A stretch of DNA of 64,000 nucleotides, taken from positions 372,001 through 436,000 of the forward strand of contig NZ_VNIP01000001.1 in the NCBI RefSeq assembly GCF_008370325.1. Reading direction: 5' to 3'. Of this stretch, positions 1-8,385 are shown one piece after another. Within the stretch, counting starts at the first letter, position 1; each line of letters opens with the position of its first letter. The stretch comes from Martinezella tropici. Its GTDB lineage: Bacteria; Pseudomonadota; Alphaproteobacteria; Rhizobiales; Rhizobiaceae. The notes beneath the pieces were generated by a model. That model was not told where the DNA came from. It was given only the letters and a program-made list of their open reading frames with translations, and made no database searches. The translations under genes and the position numbers were made by a program.

Positions 1-686
1 CTTTCCCGTAGCGCTGCATGGGCGTTTTCCAGAAGCGCCGACACATCGCCAGGCTGACCGGCGATCGGCAGTTCATTGGGAAAACGCCACACTGGACGCC
101 GGCTTTCAGGCGTGGGGAACGGCGCGCGATACGCCGACATTTCCTCTTCGGTGAGCTGACGCTCGATAGAGCCGGGAAGAACACGCTCCACAAAGACATT
201 ATCTTCCAGAACGAGTTTTTCGCCGATGCCTGCCGTGCGAAATTTCTGAAACAGTTCTCTGGCCGCCGGCTCGTGGTGAAACTCGTCCCAGCTTTTCATC
301 GGCCGGATGAATTCCATGAACGCGAGGCCTCGCACGAAGTTCGGTCGGCGCGCCGCGCGTTCGAACGCGAGTGCAGTGCCCCAATCCTGGGCGACAAGAT
401 AGGCCGAGGAAATTTCAAGGGCGTCGATGAACGCATCGAGATAGCGGATGTGATCGATAAGACGATACTCGATGTCGGGTTTGTCCGATTGGCCGAAGCC
501 GATGAGATCGGGCGCGATGCAGCGGGCTACGGGCGAAACATCTGACATGATATGCCGCCAGATGTAGGACGAGGTGGGATTGCCGTGCAGGAAGAGAGCA
601 ACCGGTGCATCCTTCTGCCCTGCTTCCCTATAGGCCATATGCATGTCGAGGACTTCTACGCGAGATTGTTGCATATTGAGAGACAT
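1..686 (-). CDS. dhaA: Haloalkane dehalogenase, DhaA/DbjA type (partial, C-terminus outside window)
   Basis: An alpha/beta-hydrolase that should cleave carbon-halogen bonds of haloalkanes in the cytoplasm. About 228 N-terminal residues are visible from the ATG at 686; the gene runs off the left edge. Subfamily II hallmarks are present: HGNPTS at residues 34-39 with the halide-binding Asn36, QDWG with nucleophile Asp101 and halide-binding Trp102, and MEFIRP with the expected catalytic acid Glu125. WRFPNELPIAG is also typical. The catalytic His would lie outside the window. From memory it most resembles rhizobial DbjA, but the short acidic insertion I associate with DbjA seems absent after MEFIRP. 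It is divergent from a TetR gene, and both flank two matching operators, so induction by a substrate is likely. Confidence 0.85.
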   Translation of the reverse strand, partial: MSLNMQQSRVEVLDMHMAYREAGQKDAPVALFLHGNPTSSYIWRHIMSDVSPVARCIAPDLIGFGQSDKPDIEYRLIDHIRYLDAFIDALEISSAYLVAQDWGTALAFERAARRPNFVRGLAFMEFIRPMKSWDEFHHEPAARELFQKFRTAGIGEKLVLEDNVFVERVLPGSIERQLTEEEMSAYRAPFPTPESRRPVWRFPNELPIAGQPGDVSALLENAHAALRE

Positions 687-702
687 GAGGCTTTCCTTTT
701 TA

Positions 703-720
703 AATATGGACGTCCGTATT
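703..720. promoter_or_regulatory. TetR operator 1 (dehalogenase side)
   Basis: AATATGGACGTCCGTATT is a near-perfect 18-bp palindrome 17 bp before the dehalogenase start codon. It matches the second site at 831-848 at 16 of 18 positions. Binding here would block the dehalogenase transcript. Regulation by the adjacent TetR protein is inferred. Confidence 0.7.
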
Positions 721-821
721 TTATGAGGGCGCGATGCGAGCGACATGTATGTCTTCCCACGGCTCAGCCGGGGGCGGACGGAGGCGGCATCCACCTATTT
801 GGAATGCCCTTCGGCCGCGTC

Positions 822-850
822 TTGACTATTAATACAGACGTACGTATTGT
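822..850 (+). promoter_or_regulatory. tetR promoter overlapping operator 2
   Basis: TTGACT (822-827) and TATTGT (845-850) are separated by 17 bp and form a plausible sigma-70 promoter. The palindrome AATACAGACGTACGTATT (831-848) fills the spacer, so bound TetR would exclude RNA polymerase. Transcription would begin about 6-7 bp after 850, essentially at the tetR ATG (857), which would make the mRNA leaderless. Confidence 0.6.
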
Positions 851-856
851 CAAGTC

Positions 857-1447
857 ATGTCAAAGCCGTCGAACAAAAATGAAATCATCGAAGCCGGGAT
901 GCGCGTCATGTTCCGCAAAGGATACCACGCGGCCGGTGTCAGGGACGTGGTTGCCGAAGCGGGCGTGCCGCAAGGGTCCTTCACCAATCACTTCCGCTCC
1001 AAGGAAGCCTTCGCTGTCGAAGTTCTCGACCACTATTTCGCGCATACGCGAAAGCTCGTCGGGGAAGCATTGAACGATCGCTCGCTGCGTCCCCGCGATC
1101 GCCTGCTGCGCTATCTCGACATCATCACCGAACGCCTCGCAGCCGACGACTATTTTCGTGGCTGCCTGATCGGCGATTTCAGCATCGAGGTTTCGCAGAC
1201 GAGCGAGCTGCTGCGCGAACGGCTTTCCCAGATCTACCGGGAATGGCTTGCGCCGTTCGTGCGTTGTATCGAAGAGGCTCAGCAGGCCGGCGAGATCGGC
1301 ACGCGGTTTCCCGCAAACGATCTTGCGGATTTTCTGCTCAGCTCGTGGGAAGGGGCAATTCTGCGAATGAAGGTGGAACGCGGGCCAGAGCCTCTCGACA
1401 GGTTCAAACGCATTGCCTTTGCGACGATTTTCGTCGGCGGCGTCTGA
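857..1447 (+). CDS. TetR-family repressor, divergent from the haloalkane dehalogenase
   Basis: A 196-residue TetR-type repressor. The N-terminal helix-turn-helix covers roughly residues 10-55 and ends in the usual recognition pattern VPQGSFTNHFRSKEAF. The rest is the variable ligand-binding and dimerisation domain. It is transcribed away from the dehalogenase, and the 170-bp gap carries two copies of one palindrome, so it probably represses both genes and itself. No Shine-Dalgarno sequence precedes the ATG, which fits a leaderless transcript. The ligand, perhaps a halogenated compound, is inferred from context only. Confidence 0.85.
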   Translation: MSKPSNKNEIIEAGMRVMFRKGYHAAGVRDVVAEAGVPQGSFTNHFRSKEAFAVEVLDHYFAHTRKLVGEALNDRSLRPRDRLLRYLDIITERLAADDYFRGCLIGDFSIEVSQTSELLRERLSQIYREWLAPFVRCIEEAQQAGEIGTRFPANDLADFLLSSWEGAILRMKVERGPEPLDRFKRIAFATIFVGGV

Positions 1448-1571
1448 GCGGGAGGTTGGAAATCAACCTGGCATAAGCAGATTGAGCATGAGGCGAGTAG
1501 CGGCTTCACGCACGCGTCTCTCGTGGATGCGTTGCGCTGCCGTTTCGCAATTGCTTTTGCCCGTGCGCAGC

Positions 1572-3128
1572 TCAGCTGCGGCGTGCCTTTTCCTGTCCTT
1601 GATCCATCTTCAGCGGCAATTCCGGCAGAAACAGCAGCGCGATCACCGCCAGTGCCACGATGGCGGTTCCCGTCGCGAAAGTCATGGCGATTGCGTGACG
1701 ATAGAGCGCTATTGCCGCGGCGTGAGCCTCAGGGGAGGCGGTGGCGAGTTGTTTCATGCCGGCTTCTGTCAGGGATGATATGTGGACCCCATCCAATACG
1801 CCGCCGGCATTTTGCACGCGATAGGCCAGGATGGCGCCCGAGCCGGTGACGCCGATGAGGCCGCCGAGCGAGCGGAAGAAGGCAAGCGTCGCCGTCCCGA
1901 CGCCGCGATGGGCAAGCGGCAGGGCATTTTGCACCGCGATCGTCATCGTGGGCATGACCAGGCCGAGACCGAGGCCGAGGGCGAAAACGGTGGGCTCGAT
2001 GACCCAGAAGCCCTGGCTGGTGGCCGCCGCCCAGGCGAGCGTCGCGAAGGCAGCTGTTGCCAGGCTGAGGCCGCAGAGCTGCGCCGGCTTGTAGCGTCCG
2101 AAGCGGTGCAGCAGCACGCGCCCGTTGACCATGGAGGAGATGACGACGCCGATCATCAGCGGACCGGTAAGCAGGCCCGAATGCGAGGGGCTGACCCCCA
2201 TGACCATCTGGAAGAACAGCGGAAAGAACAGGCTTGCCCCGAGCATGCCCATGAAGGTCAAAGCCAGCACGAGGCAGGCGACGACGAACAGCCGGTTGCG
2301 GAAGAGATCGGGCGGCAGCACCGGTTCGGGCTCGCGCCGGATGTGAAGGATGAGAAAGACGAAAAGGACGAGCGCGACGGCGGAGAGGCCGAAGATCTCA
2401 GGCGAGTTCCAGGCCCATTCATTGCCGCCGAGTGCGAGCACCAGCAGGAAGCTCGTCGTGCAGCCGGTCAGCAGCGCCGCGCCGAGATAGTCGATGCGGC
2501 GGCTGCGTGCCTGATGCGGCCGCTTCAGCGCCCGTCCGATCATCACGAGGGCGACGGCGCCGATCGGCAGGTTGACGTAGAAGATCCAATGCCACGACAG
2601 GAGATCGGTGATGATGCCGCCGGCGATCGGGCCGATGACGCTGCAGATGGCGAAGACCGCTGCGATCGAACCCTGATTGCGCCCGCGTCTCGCCGGCGGC
2701 ACGATATCGCCGATGATGATCTGCGCCAGCGGCAGCAATCCGCCGGCGCCGATGCCCTGGATCGCCCGGAAGATGATGAGCTGCATCAGCGTCTGCGCCA
2801 TGCCACTCAGCACCGAACCCAAAAGGAAGATGAGGATCGCCGCATAGATCATCGGCTTGCGGCCGTACTGGTCGCTAAGCTTGCCATAGAGCGGCATGGT
2901 GCTGGTCGAGGCAAGCACATAGGCGCTGACGACCCAGGAAAGATGCGTCAACCCGCCGAGATCGCTGACGATGCGCGGCAGCGCGGTCGCGACGATGCTC
3001 TGGTCGATGGCGCCGAGGCCGAGAACGATCATCAAGCCGAATATGACGGCGCGGATCTCGCGGCGGTCGGGCTGATCGGCCTTCGTCGGCACCGGCACCG
3101 GAGCGGTGTTCATACTTTCGGCGTTCAT
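1572..3128 (-). CDS. DHA2-family (EmrB/QacA-like) multidrug efflux MFS transporter
   Basis: A 518-residue inner-membrane drug:proton antiporter of the 14-helix DHA2 family. Visible marks are GAIDQSIVATALPRI in the first helix, motif A-like YGKLSDQYGRKP, and GPIAGGIITDLLSWHWIFYVNLPIG (split here as GPIAGGIITD and WHWIFYVNLPIG), which is the drug-antiporter motif C region. The start at 3128 was chosen because its ATG overlaps the stop codon of the upstream MarR gene (ATGA), indicating translational coupling. MarR plus a DHA2 pump is a common self-regulated efflux operon. No membrane-fusion partner is seen nearby. Confidence 0.9.
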   Translation of the reverse strand: MNAESMNTAPVPVPTKADQPDRREIRAVIFGLMIVLGLGAIDQSIVATALPRIVSDLGGLTHLSWVVSAYVLASTSTMPLYGKLSDQYGRKPMIYAAILIFLLGSVLSGMAQTLMQLIIFRAIQGIGAGGLLPLAQIIIGDIVPPARRGRNQGSIAAVFAICSVIGPIAGGIITDLLSWHWIFYVNLPIGAVALVMIGRALKRPHQARSRRIDYLGAALLTGCTTSFLLVLALGGNEWAWNSPEIFGLSAVALVLFVFLILHIRREPEPVLPPDLFRNRLFVVACLVLALTFMGMLGASLFFPLFFQMVMGVSPSHSGLLTGPLMIGVVISSMVNGRVLLHRFGRYKPAQLCGLSLATAAFATLAWAAATSQGFWVIEPTVFALGLGLGLVMPTMTIAVQNALPLAHRGVGTATLAFFRSLGGLIGVTGSGAILAYRVQNAGGVLDGVHISSLTEAGMKQLATASPEAHAAAIALYRHAIAMTFATGTAIVALAVIALLFLPELPLKMDQGQEKARRS

Positions 3129-3574
3129 TGACCGATCTCCATCAGCGGTTCGATCGCGGCACGGATGGCTTCGCGCTGTTGAGGCGATAGTTTGACGAGC
3201 TCCGAGGCGAGCCAATCGGTTCGCCGTTGCTTCAGGCGGCGAATGAATTCCTGCCCCTTCTCGGTGGCAATCAGGCCATTGCGGCGCCGATCGTTCGGAT
3301 CCGGCTCCGCGCGCGCGATGAGCCCATCCCGCTCCATGGCCTTCACATGCCCTGATATCGTCGGTCCGCGCAGCTTCTCCATCCGCGCCAGCTCGGCAAC
3401 GCCGATGCCTGGTTGGCGGATGATGGCGACCAGCAGCAGGCCGTGCAGCGGCGACAGCTCGGCTTCGTCGCTCTCGCGCCGCAATTGCCGATAAAGACGA
3501 TGGAGGGCAGGCCGCAGCGCTTCGGCGAGCGCATACGCGTCTTCGATCCCGTGATAGCCGTCGGTTTTGCTCAT
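3125..3574 (-). CDS. MarR-family repressor of the adjacent efflux pump
   Basis: A 149-residue winged-helix MarR protein. The DNA-binding segment spans about residues 55-100 (GIGVAELARMEKLRGPTISG, then the wing with DPNDRR). It is the first gene of a two-gene operon with the DHA2 exporter and overlaps it by 4 bp. A perfect inverted repeat lies 21 bp upstream of the ATG and is the likely operator, so autoregulation with release by a drug-like ligand is expected from the family. Confidence 0.88.
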   Translation of the reverse strand: MSKTDGYHGIEDAYALAEALRPALHRLYRQLRRESDEAELSPLHGLLLVAIIRQPGIGVAELARMEKLRGPTISGHVKAMERDGLIARAEPDPNDRRRNGLIATEKGQEFIRRLKQRRTDWLASELVKLSPQQREAIRAAIEPLMEIGQ

Positions 3575-3594
3575 CGAGCCTCACTTGCTAATAG

Positions 3595-3615
3595 ATAGGT
3601 AGGCTTCCTACCTAT
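3595..3615. promoter_or_regulatory. MarR operator palindrome
   Basis: ATAGGTAGG, the spacer CTT, then CCTACCTAT form a perfect 9-bp inverted repeat 21 bp upstream of the marR start codon. Position and symmetry fit the operator of the MarR gene; binding is not demonstrated. Confidence 0.7.
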
Positions 3616-3721
3616 AGATCTATCGCGCGGGATGTACTTGCGCAAGCAATAATATTATGAAACATTTTCAATCAATGCGCGTCGTTCAACCCTGTTGCGA
3701 CCCGCGAGGAGGAGGAGAGCT

Positions 3722-4189
3722 GTGAAACGTTTCCTGACAACCGTGACAGTGACTGCCCTGAGCGCTCTGCTTAGCATTACCTCTTTCGATCCGGCCGCCG
3801 CCGCGCCGATCCAACCCCTGATCCAGCCGGCAATCCAGCAGACCGAAAGCCAGCCTGCCGCCGGGGTGATCGAAGTCCAATATCGCCATCACAACCGGCA
3901 CTATCGCCGGCATTATCGGCCGCACTACCGCCCGCATCATCGCCCGGGCTATTGGCACGGCCATCGCGGCTATCGCTATGCCCGTCCGGGCTACCGCCGT
4001 TATAATGATGGCTGGTGGTATCCGATGGCCGCCTTCACCGCCGGTGCGATCATCGGCGGGGCCGTTTCACAGCCGCCACGTGGCAGCGCTCACGTTCGCT
4101 GGTGCGCGAGCCGCTATAAGACCTATCGCGTTTCCGACAATACCTATCAGCCGAGCAAAGGCCCGCGCCGCCAGTGCGTGAGCTCGTGA
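3722..4189 (+). CDS. BA14K-family secreted protein with a His/Arg/Tyr-rich region
   Basis: A 155-residue exported protein. A signal peptide ([17 protein letters not shown] up to AAAA) is followed by a segment rich in His, Arg and Tyr at about residues 55-95, a hydrophobic stretch ([14 protein letters not shown]) and a C-terminal BA14K motif ([18 protein letters not shown], then GPRRQC). BA14K proteins are small envelope proteins of Rhizobiales, first known as a Brucella immunoreactive antigen. GTG 3722 is preferred because GGAGGAGAG lies just before it; the upstream in-frame TTG lacks such a site. The function is not known. Confidence 0.85.
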   Translation: MKRFLTTVTVTALSALLSITSFDPAAAAPIQPLIQPAIQQTESQPAAGVIEVQYRHHNRHYRRHYRPHYRPHHRPGYWHGHRGYRYARPGYRRYNDGWWYPMAAFTAGAIIGGAVSQPPRGSAHVRWCASRYKTYRVSDNTYQPSKGPRRQCVSS

Positions 4190-4205
4190 CGTGACGGTTA
4201 TTCGA

Positions 4206-4230
4206 TCCCTCCCCGCGCAGCGGGGAGGGA
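4206..4230. terminator. Hairpin between convergent genes
   Basis: TCCCTCCCCGC, loop GCA, GCGGGGAGGGA is a perfect 11-bp stem between the BA14K gene and the SDR gene, which converge here. There is no strong U-tract. It may be a bidirectional terminator or a REP-like palindrome. Confidence 0.55.
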
Positions 4231-4236
4231 TTCGTT

Positions 4237-5163
4237 TCAGGCTGCCGCGGTCAACTGCTCCGAAACATCCCACAGCCGTCGCCAGATGGCTTGGTCGCGG
4301 GCATGCGAAGCGATCTTGGCGCGCACCGGCGGCCCCCTGAGTTCGTAAAAACCATTAGGGCCATACATGGCGCCGCCCTCCGCCGCGGGTGAGGTGGCGG
4401 CAAAGAGCGTCGGCAGGGCGCCGGCCGCTGCCGTATGCGATAGAAGCGGCCCCAGCAATTTCGTCATGATTTCGAGACCGCCTGCCCGGTCGCGGCCCAT
4501 GCGCGGACCCGTGGTCTGCAGGCCGGTCGCGGCGTAGCCGGGATGGGCGGCAATGCTTTTCAGCTTCCAGCCCTCGGCGCGGGCGAGGCGGTCGAGCTCC
4601 AGGCTGAACAGCAGCGTTGCCAGCTTCGATTGGCAATAGGCGGACCAGGACCGATAGCGCCTGCGCCACTGCAGATCGTCGAAATTGATCCTGCCGCTGC
4701 GATGTGCCAAGCTGCTGACGGTGACAACGCGCGGGTTGTCGGCGGCGAAAATCTTCGGCAACAGCCGCATTGTCCAGGCGAAATGTCCGATATAATTGGC
4801 GCCCATCTGCATCTCGAAGCCGTCTTCCGTCTCATGCCGATCGGGAATGGCCATGACACCGGCATTGTTGATGAGCAGATCGATACGCGGCACAGTGGCG
4901 CCGATACGGCCTGCGGTGCGGGCGACGGAATCGAGGCTGGCGAGATCCAGCGGTTCGAACGTGACGTCCGCTGCAGGTGTCGCCGCGCGGATCTTGGCGA
5001 GCGCTTCATTGGCCTTGGTCTCGTTGCGCGAGGCGATGATGACCTTTGCGCCAGCGCCCGCCAGAGCCTTTGCCGCTTCGTAGCCTATGCCGCTGTTGGC
5101 GCCGGTGATGACTGCGATGCGGCCCGTCTGTGGCGGGATATCCTTCACTGTCCAGTCTGGCAT
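4237..5163 (-). CDS. Short-chain dehydrogenase/reductase (retinol dehydrogenase-like)
   Basis: A 308-residue NAD(P)-dependent oxidoreductase. It shows the Rossmann nucleotide motif TGANSGIG near residue 20, the structural motif NNAG near residue 98, a catalytic Ser (VTVSS) and the YCQSK catalytic Tyr-Lys pair. The C-terminal arrangement resembles WW-domain oxidoreductase or retinol dehydrogenase-like SDRs. ATG 5163 is chosen because AGGAG precedes it; the longer frame to 5199 has no such site. The substrate cannot be told from sequence. Confidence 0.85.
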   Translation of the reverse strand: MPDWTVKDIPPQTGRIAVITGANSGIGYEAAKALAGAGAKVIIASRNETKANEALAKIRAATPAADVTFEPLDLASLDSVARTAGRIGATVPRIDLLINNAGVMAIPDRHETEDGFEMQMGANYIGHFAWTMRLLPKIFAADNPRVVTVSSLAHRSGRINFDDLQWRRRYRSWSAYCQSKLATLLFSLELDRLARAEGWKLKSIAAHPGYAATGLQTTGPRMGRDRAGGLEIMTKLLGPLLSHTAAAGALPTLFAATSPAAEGGAMYGPNGFYELRGPPVRAKIASHARDQAIWRRLWDVSEQLTAAA

Positions 5164-5387
5164 TGCGGAAACTCCTGTAAAGAGATTGCCATTGCCCATT
5201 GTATCTGGTTATTTCTATACTAAATGCAAGTTTGCAATAGATGAAAATATGTGGGCACGAAATTCACGCTCACGCCTGCATATCAGCGATTTAGAGGGTT
5301 TAATGGCGCGGCATGCCTTTGAATTGCCACGCTGCTCGGTCCTCATCACCCCACATATGGTATCGTGTCCGAGATTGGATTTGCGGA

Positions 5388-6086
5388 ATGACGACAAAGA
5401 CTTCATGCGCTGATTTTGTGCAGTTCTTCCGCTCATGGGTCAGCAATCCCTTGCGCGTCGCCGCAGTTGCGCCCTCGGGCGAGCGGCTGGCGAGATTGAT
5501 GACGCAGGAAATCGAGCCGCTCGATGGCCCGGTCCTCGAGCTTGGCCCGGGCACCGGTGTATTCACACGCGCGTTGCTGGCGCGTGGTATTCCGGAAAGC
5601 GCGCTCACGCTCGTCGAGTTCGGCGAGGAATTTGCCGTTCGGTTGCGCCGACGCTTTCCCGAGGCGCGCATCGTGCACATGGATGCGGCGCAGCTCGGCC
5701 AATGCGGCCTTTTCGATGACGCGCCTTTCGGCGCCGTCGTCAGCGGCTTGCCGCTGCTGTCCATGCCGCCTTTGAAAGTTGAGGCCATCGTCGGCGGTGC
5801 CTTCGAAACGATGAAACCCGGAGGGGCCTTTTATCAGTTCACTTATGGCCCGCGCTGTCCGGTGCAGAAGGCGATCCTGGAAAGTCTCGGCCTGAAGGCA
5901 ATGCGCATCGGCGGCACGGTACGCAACATCCCGCCCGCCGGTGTCTACAGGATATCGCGGCAAAATCCGCTGGAGCTCTCGATCGGCGGTTCCAAATATC
6001 GTAGCACCGGAGAGGGCGTCGGAATCGGTGCGTTAATGCCGGAACCCGGCCATGCCGATAAGGGGCGGCCCGAAGCAAATGCGTAG
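5388..6086 (+). CDS. SAM-dependent methyltransferase of the PmtA (phospholipid N-methyltransferase) family
   Basis: A 232-residue class I methyltransferase. VLELGPGTGVFTRALL at about residues 44-60 is the SAM-binding motif I, and FFRSWVSNPLRVAAVAPSG at the N-terminus and VSGLPLLSMP in the middle match the rhizobial PmtA group, which methylates phosphatidylethanolamine towards phosphatidylcholine. The family core normally ends near VYRISR (about residue 190). Here roughly 38 further residues of low-complexity character follow, which is unusual. A TetR gene begins 12 bp downstream, so the two probably form an operon. It could instead methylate another lipid or small substrate. Confidence 0.7.
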   Translation: MTTKTSCADFVQFFRSWVSNPLRVAAVAPSGERLARLMTQEIEPLDGPVLELGPGTGVFTRALLARGIPESALTLVEFGEEFAVRLRRRFPEARIVHMDAAQLGQCGLFDDAPFGAVVSGLPLLSMPPLKVEAIVGGAFETMKPGGAFYQFTYGPRCPVQKAILESLGLKAMRIGGTVRNIPPAGVYRISRQNPLELSIGGSKYRSTGEGVGIGALMPEPGHADKGRPEANA

Positions 6087-6098
6087 CGGGGGTAGTGG

Positions 6099-6743
6099 AT
6101 GGCGCATAAGCCGGATGTCGATATCGCGGTGAAGGAAGGTCGGCGCGAGCGCAAGCGCCGTCAGACGCGCGAACGCATCGAATCCAGCGCCCTGAAGCTC
6201 TTCCTCGAGCGTGGCTTCGATGCCACCACCATCGAGGATATCACCGAAGCGGCCGACGTTTCCAAGCGCAGCTTCTTTGATTATTTCCCCAGCAAGGAGG
6301 ATGTGGTCAGCGCCTGGCAGGACAGTTTTGCCCGCGAGCTGATCGGCGCGGTTGCCGTCCAGCCCGAAGATGCGTCGATCGTCGACGTCATTGAGGCGGC
6401 CGTCAATTCTGCCCTTCGTACTGCCGTCGCCGATCCGCAAAGCCTTGCTCTGGCCGCCCTGATTCACAATACGCCGACGCTTCAAGCCCGCGACCAGCTG
6501 AAATACGCCAAGCTGGAGAAGAAGCTCGCGGACGCGCTGCTTGCCCGGGGCAGCGGCAGCCAGGAGGAGCATCTCCGCCTTGGCATGCTTGCGGCCGCCG
6601 TCGTGACGATGCTGCGCATCGGCAGCGAGCGCTGGATGCAATCTCCACAGGACGTTTCGGTGGAGCAGTTCGCCCGCAACCTGTTCGATGAGCTTTGGGC
6701 CACGCTTGCCGATCTCGGCAAACAGGTGCAACGGCGCACATGA
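6099..6743 (+). CDS. TetR-family regulator
   Basis: A 214-residue TetR protein with a basic N-terminus (RRERKRRQTRERI) and a typical HTH (TIEDITEAADVSKRSFFDYF, then PSKED) at about residues 25-70. The C-terminal half resembles the AcrR-like ligand domain with a conserved tail (RWMQSP). It lies 12 bp after the PmtA-like gene and is probably co-transcribed with it. The following aldo-keto reductase gene, 211 bp on, could be a second target. Confidence 0.85.
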   Translation: MAHKPDVDIAVKEGRRERKRRQTRERIESSALKLFLERGFDATTIEDITEAADVSKRSFFDYFPSKEDVVSAWQDSFARELIGAVAVQPEDASIVDVIEAAVNSALRTAVADPQSLALAALIHNTPTLQARDQLKYAKLEKKLADALLARGSGSQEEHLRLGMLAAAVVTMLRIGSERWMQSPQDVSVEQFARNLFDELWATLADLGKQVQRRT

Positions 6744-6954
6744 CGGTGCCAGACTAGACCCAAGGGAAGCCGCCTGATCGGTCCCGACACATCGTGCATC
6801 GACACATTGCATAAGCCGCGCCGCAGACCCATGTAGTATCGGTCGCGACGCCCATCTCTCCCTCGCGAAAATTCGATTTGCCCGTCAAATCTCGGCTCCT
6901 CCCCGGATGCCGAAACGCTCAACACATTTCACATCAGCAAAAGGGACTATAACC

Positions 6955-7836
6955 ATGTCAGCATTTGATGCAGCCAAGTCCGGTCAGTTCAAGATCGGTG
7001 GTGACCTTCCCGTTCATCGTCTCGGTTTCGGTGCCATGCGCATCACGGGCGCGGGTATCTGGGGCGAGCCGGAGGACCATGACGAAGCCGTCCGCACGCT
7101 GAGGCGCCTGCCGGAACTCGGCATCAATTTCATCGATACGGCCGACTCCTATGGTCCGGACGTCTCCGAACGTCTGATCAAGGAGGCGCTCCACCCCTAT
7201 GGCCACGGTCTCGTCGTCGCGACCAAGGGCGGGCTCACCCGAACCGGACCGAATGTCTGGGTGCCCGTGGGCCGTCCCGAATATCTGATCCAGCAGGCGC
7301 ACAAAAGCCTGCGCAATCTCGGCGTCGACCGCATCGATCTCTGGCAGCTCCATCGCATCGATCCCAAGGTGCCTGCGGCAGAACAATTCGATGCCGTGAA
7401 ATCGCTGCTGGATGACGGTATCATCCGCCATGCCGGCCTGAGCGAAGTCTCTGTTGCCGACATCGAGGCTGCATCGAAGCATTTCAAGGTGGTGACGGTG
7501 CAGAACCGCTACAATCTGGTCGATCGAACCAGCGAGGACGTGCTCGACTATTGCGAAAAGCACGGCATCGGCTTCATCCCCTGGTTCCCGCTTGCCGCTG
7601 GCGATCTCGCCAAGGAGGGCTCGCTGCTCGATACCATCGCGAAGAAGCATAATGCCGCGCCGAGCCAGATCGCGCTTGCCTGGGTGCTGAAGCGCAGCCC
7701 GGTGATGCTGCCGATCCCCGGAACGGGCAAGGTCAAACACCTCGAGGAAAACACCGCGGCGGTCGATATCGTCCTTTCCGACGAGGAGTTTGCCGCGCTG
7801 GATGCCGAAGGCAAGAAGGCGTTCAAGGCCGCTTGA
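6955..7836 (+). CDS. Aldo/keto reductase
   Basis: A 293-residue NADPH-dependent TIM-barrel oxidoreductase. Catalytic tetrad elements are visible: Asp and Tyr in DTADSYG, Lys in VVATKGG and His in LWQLHRID. The cofactor end carries [15 protein letters not shown]. The start was set at ATG 6955, preceded by AAAGGGA. The family reduces aldehydes and ketones; the physiological substrate is unknown. It has its own upstream gap, so it may be monocistronic. Confidence 0.9.
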   Translation: MSAFDAAKSGQFKIGGDLPVHRLGFGAMRITGAGIWGEPEDHDEAVRTLRRLPELGINFIDTADSYGPDVSERLIKEALHPYGHGLVVATKGGLTRTGPNVWVPVGRPEYLIQQAHKSLRNLGVDRIDLWQLHRIDPKVPAAEQFDAVKSLLDDGIIRHAGLSEVSVADIEAASKHFKVVTVQNRYNLVDRTSEDVLDYCEKHGIGFIPWFPLAAGDLAKEGSLLDTIAKKHNAAPSQIALAWVLKRSPVMLPIPGTGKVKHLEENTAAVDIVLSDEEFAALDAEGKKAFKAA

Positions 7837-8095
7837 ATTGAAAGTCACCCGGCCGGTGGGAGATTGCTCACCGGTCGGATGGCAGTGAGAGGTGCTTCCA
7901 ATGCAAAAACGACGATCACAATCATGTGAATCTCTGGATTTGGGTAAATAACGACTGCAAAATAGGCGTCACACCCCCGAAAATGCCGGAAATATGCGAT
8001 ATTTTCGGCGTCTGTGAGGTGAGTGATGCGTTCAGTGCATTGCTGCATTGCGAAAGCCGGCCTGTTCATCCCGACCCGCTCGTTATATCTAATCA
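7837..8095. other. Intergenic region upstream of the small RNA
   Basis: No gene is seen here. Near 7852-7876 CCGGTG and CACCGG can form a hairpin after the aldo-keto reductase. Around 7979-8010 CGAAAAT and ATTTTCG form a second inverted repeat. TATATC at 8084-8089 could be the -10 element of the small RNA that follows. Confidence 0.4.
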
Positions 8096-8218
8096 CTCGA
8101 AGGCAGCGCACTCCTCCTCCCAGCGCTCCTTCAATGATTGGCAACACTCCTCCTCCTCCCAGTTGCCAATCCGGATCAAGAGCCCGATGCATCCTCCTCC
8201 CGCATCGGGCTCTTTTTT
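8096..8218 (+). ncRNA. Alpha-r14-type trans-acting small RNA with anti-Shine-Dalgarno loops
   Basis: Three consecutive hairpins each expose CCTCCTCCC or an extended version in the loop. Stem 1 is AGCGC 8105-8109 with GCGCT 8123-8127. Stem 2 is GATTGGCAAC 8136-8145 with GTTGCCAATC 8162-8171. Stem 3 is AAGAGCCCGATGC 8178-8190 with GCATCGGGCTCTT 8202-8214, followed by TTTT, making it the intrinsic terminator. This layout is that of the alphaproteobacterial alpha-r14 family (suhB family in Rfam; Sinorhizobium NfeR1 is a member), which pairs with ribosome-binding sites of mRNAs for transport and metabolism. The 5' end near 8096 is estimated from the family length of about 123 nt and from TATATC at 8084. 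Confidence 0.88.
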
Positions 8219-8385
8219 ATTTTCAGCCAGATTATCAGTTAGCGGTTTTGGGCGATTGCGTTGCGCCTTTGCAATGCCGTCGCGAATTAGCATCGCGTCA
8301 TGAGCCAAAGAACCGCCGGACTCGCTTGCGCAGTGGATATGCATGCGTAGAGTGGCGCAACATTCTGGCGGTAAGGAAAGGTTGC

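Noticed and set aside
1782..3131. A 449-codon frame on the + strand
   Set aside because: It is antisense to the DHA2 transporter and consists of low-complexity charged sequence.
8023..8385. N-terminal extension of the lipoprotein hydrolase
   Set aside because: It would translate the small RNA and hide the lipoprotein signal; the ATG at 8386 has a good ribosome-binding site and a lipobox downstream.
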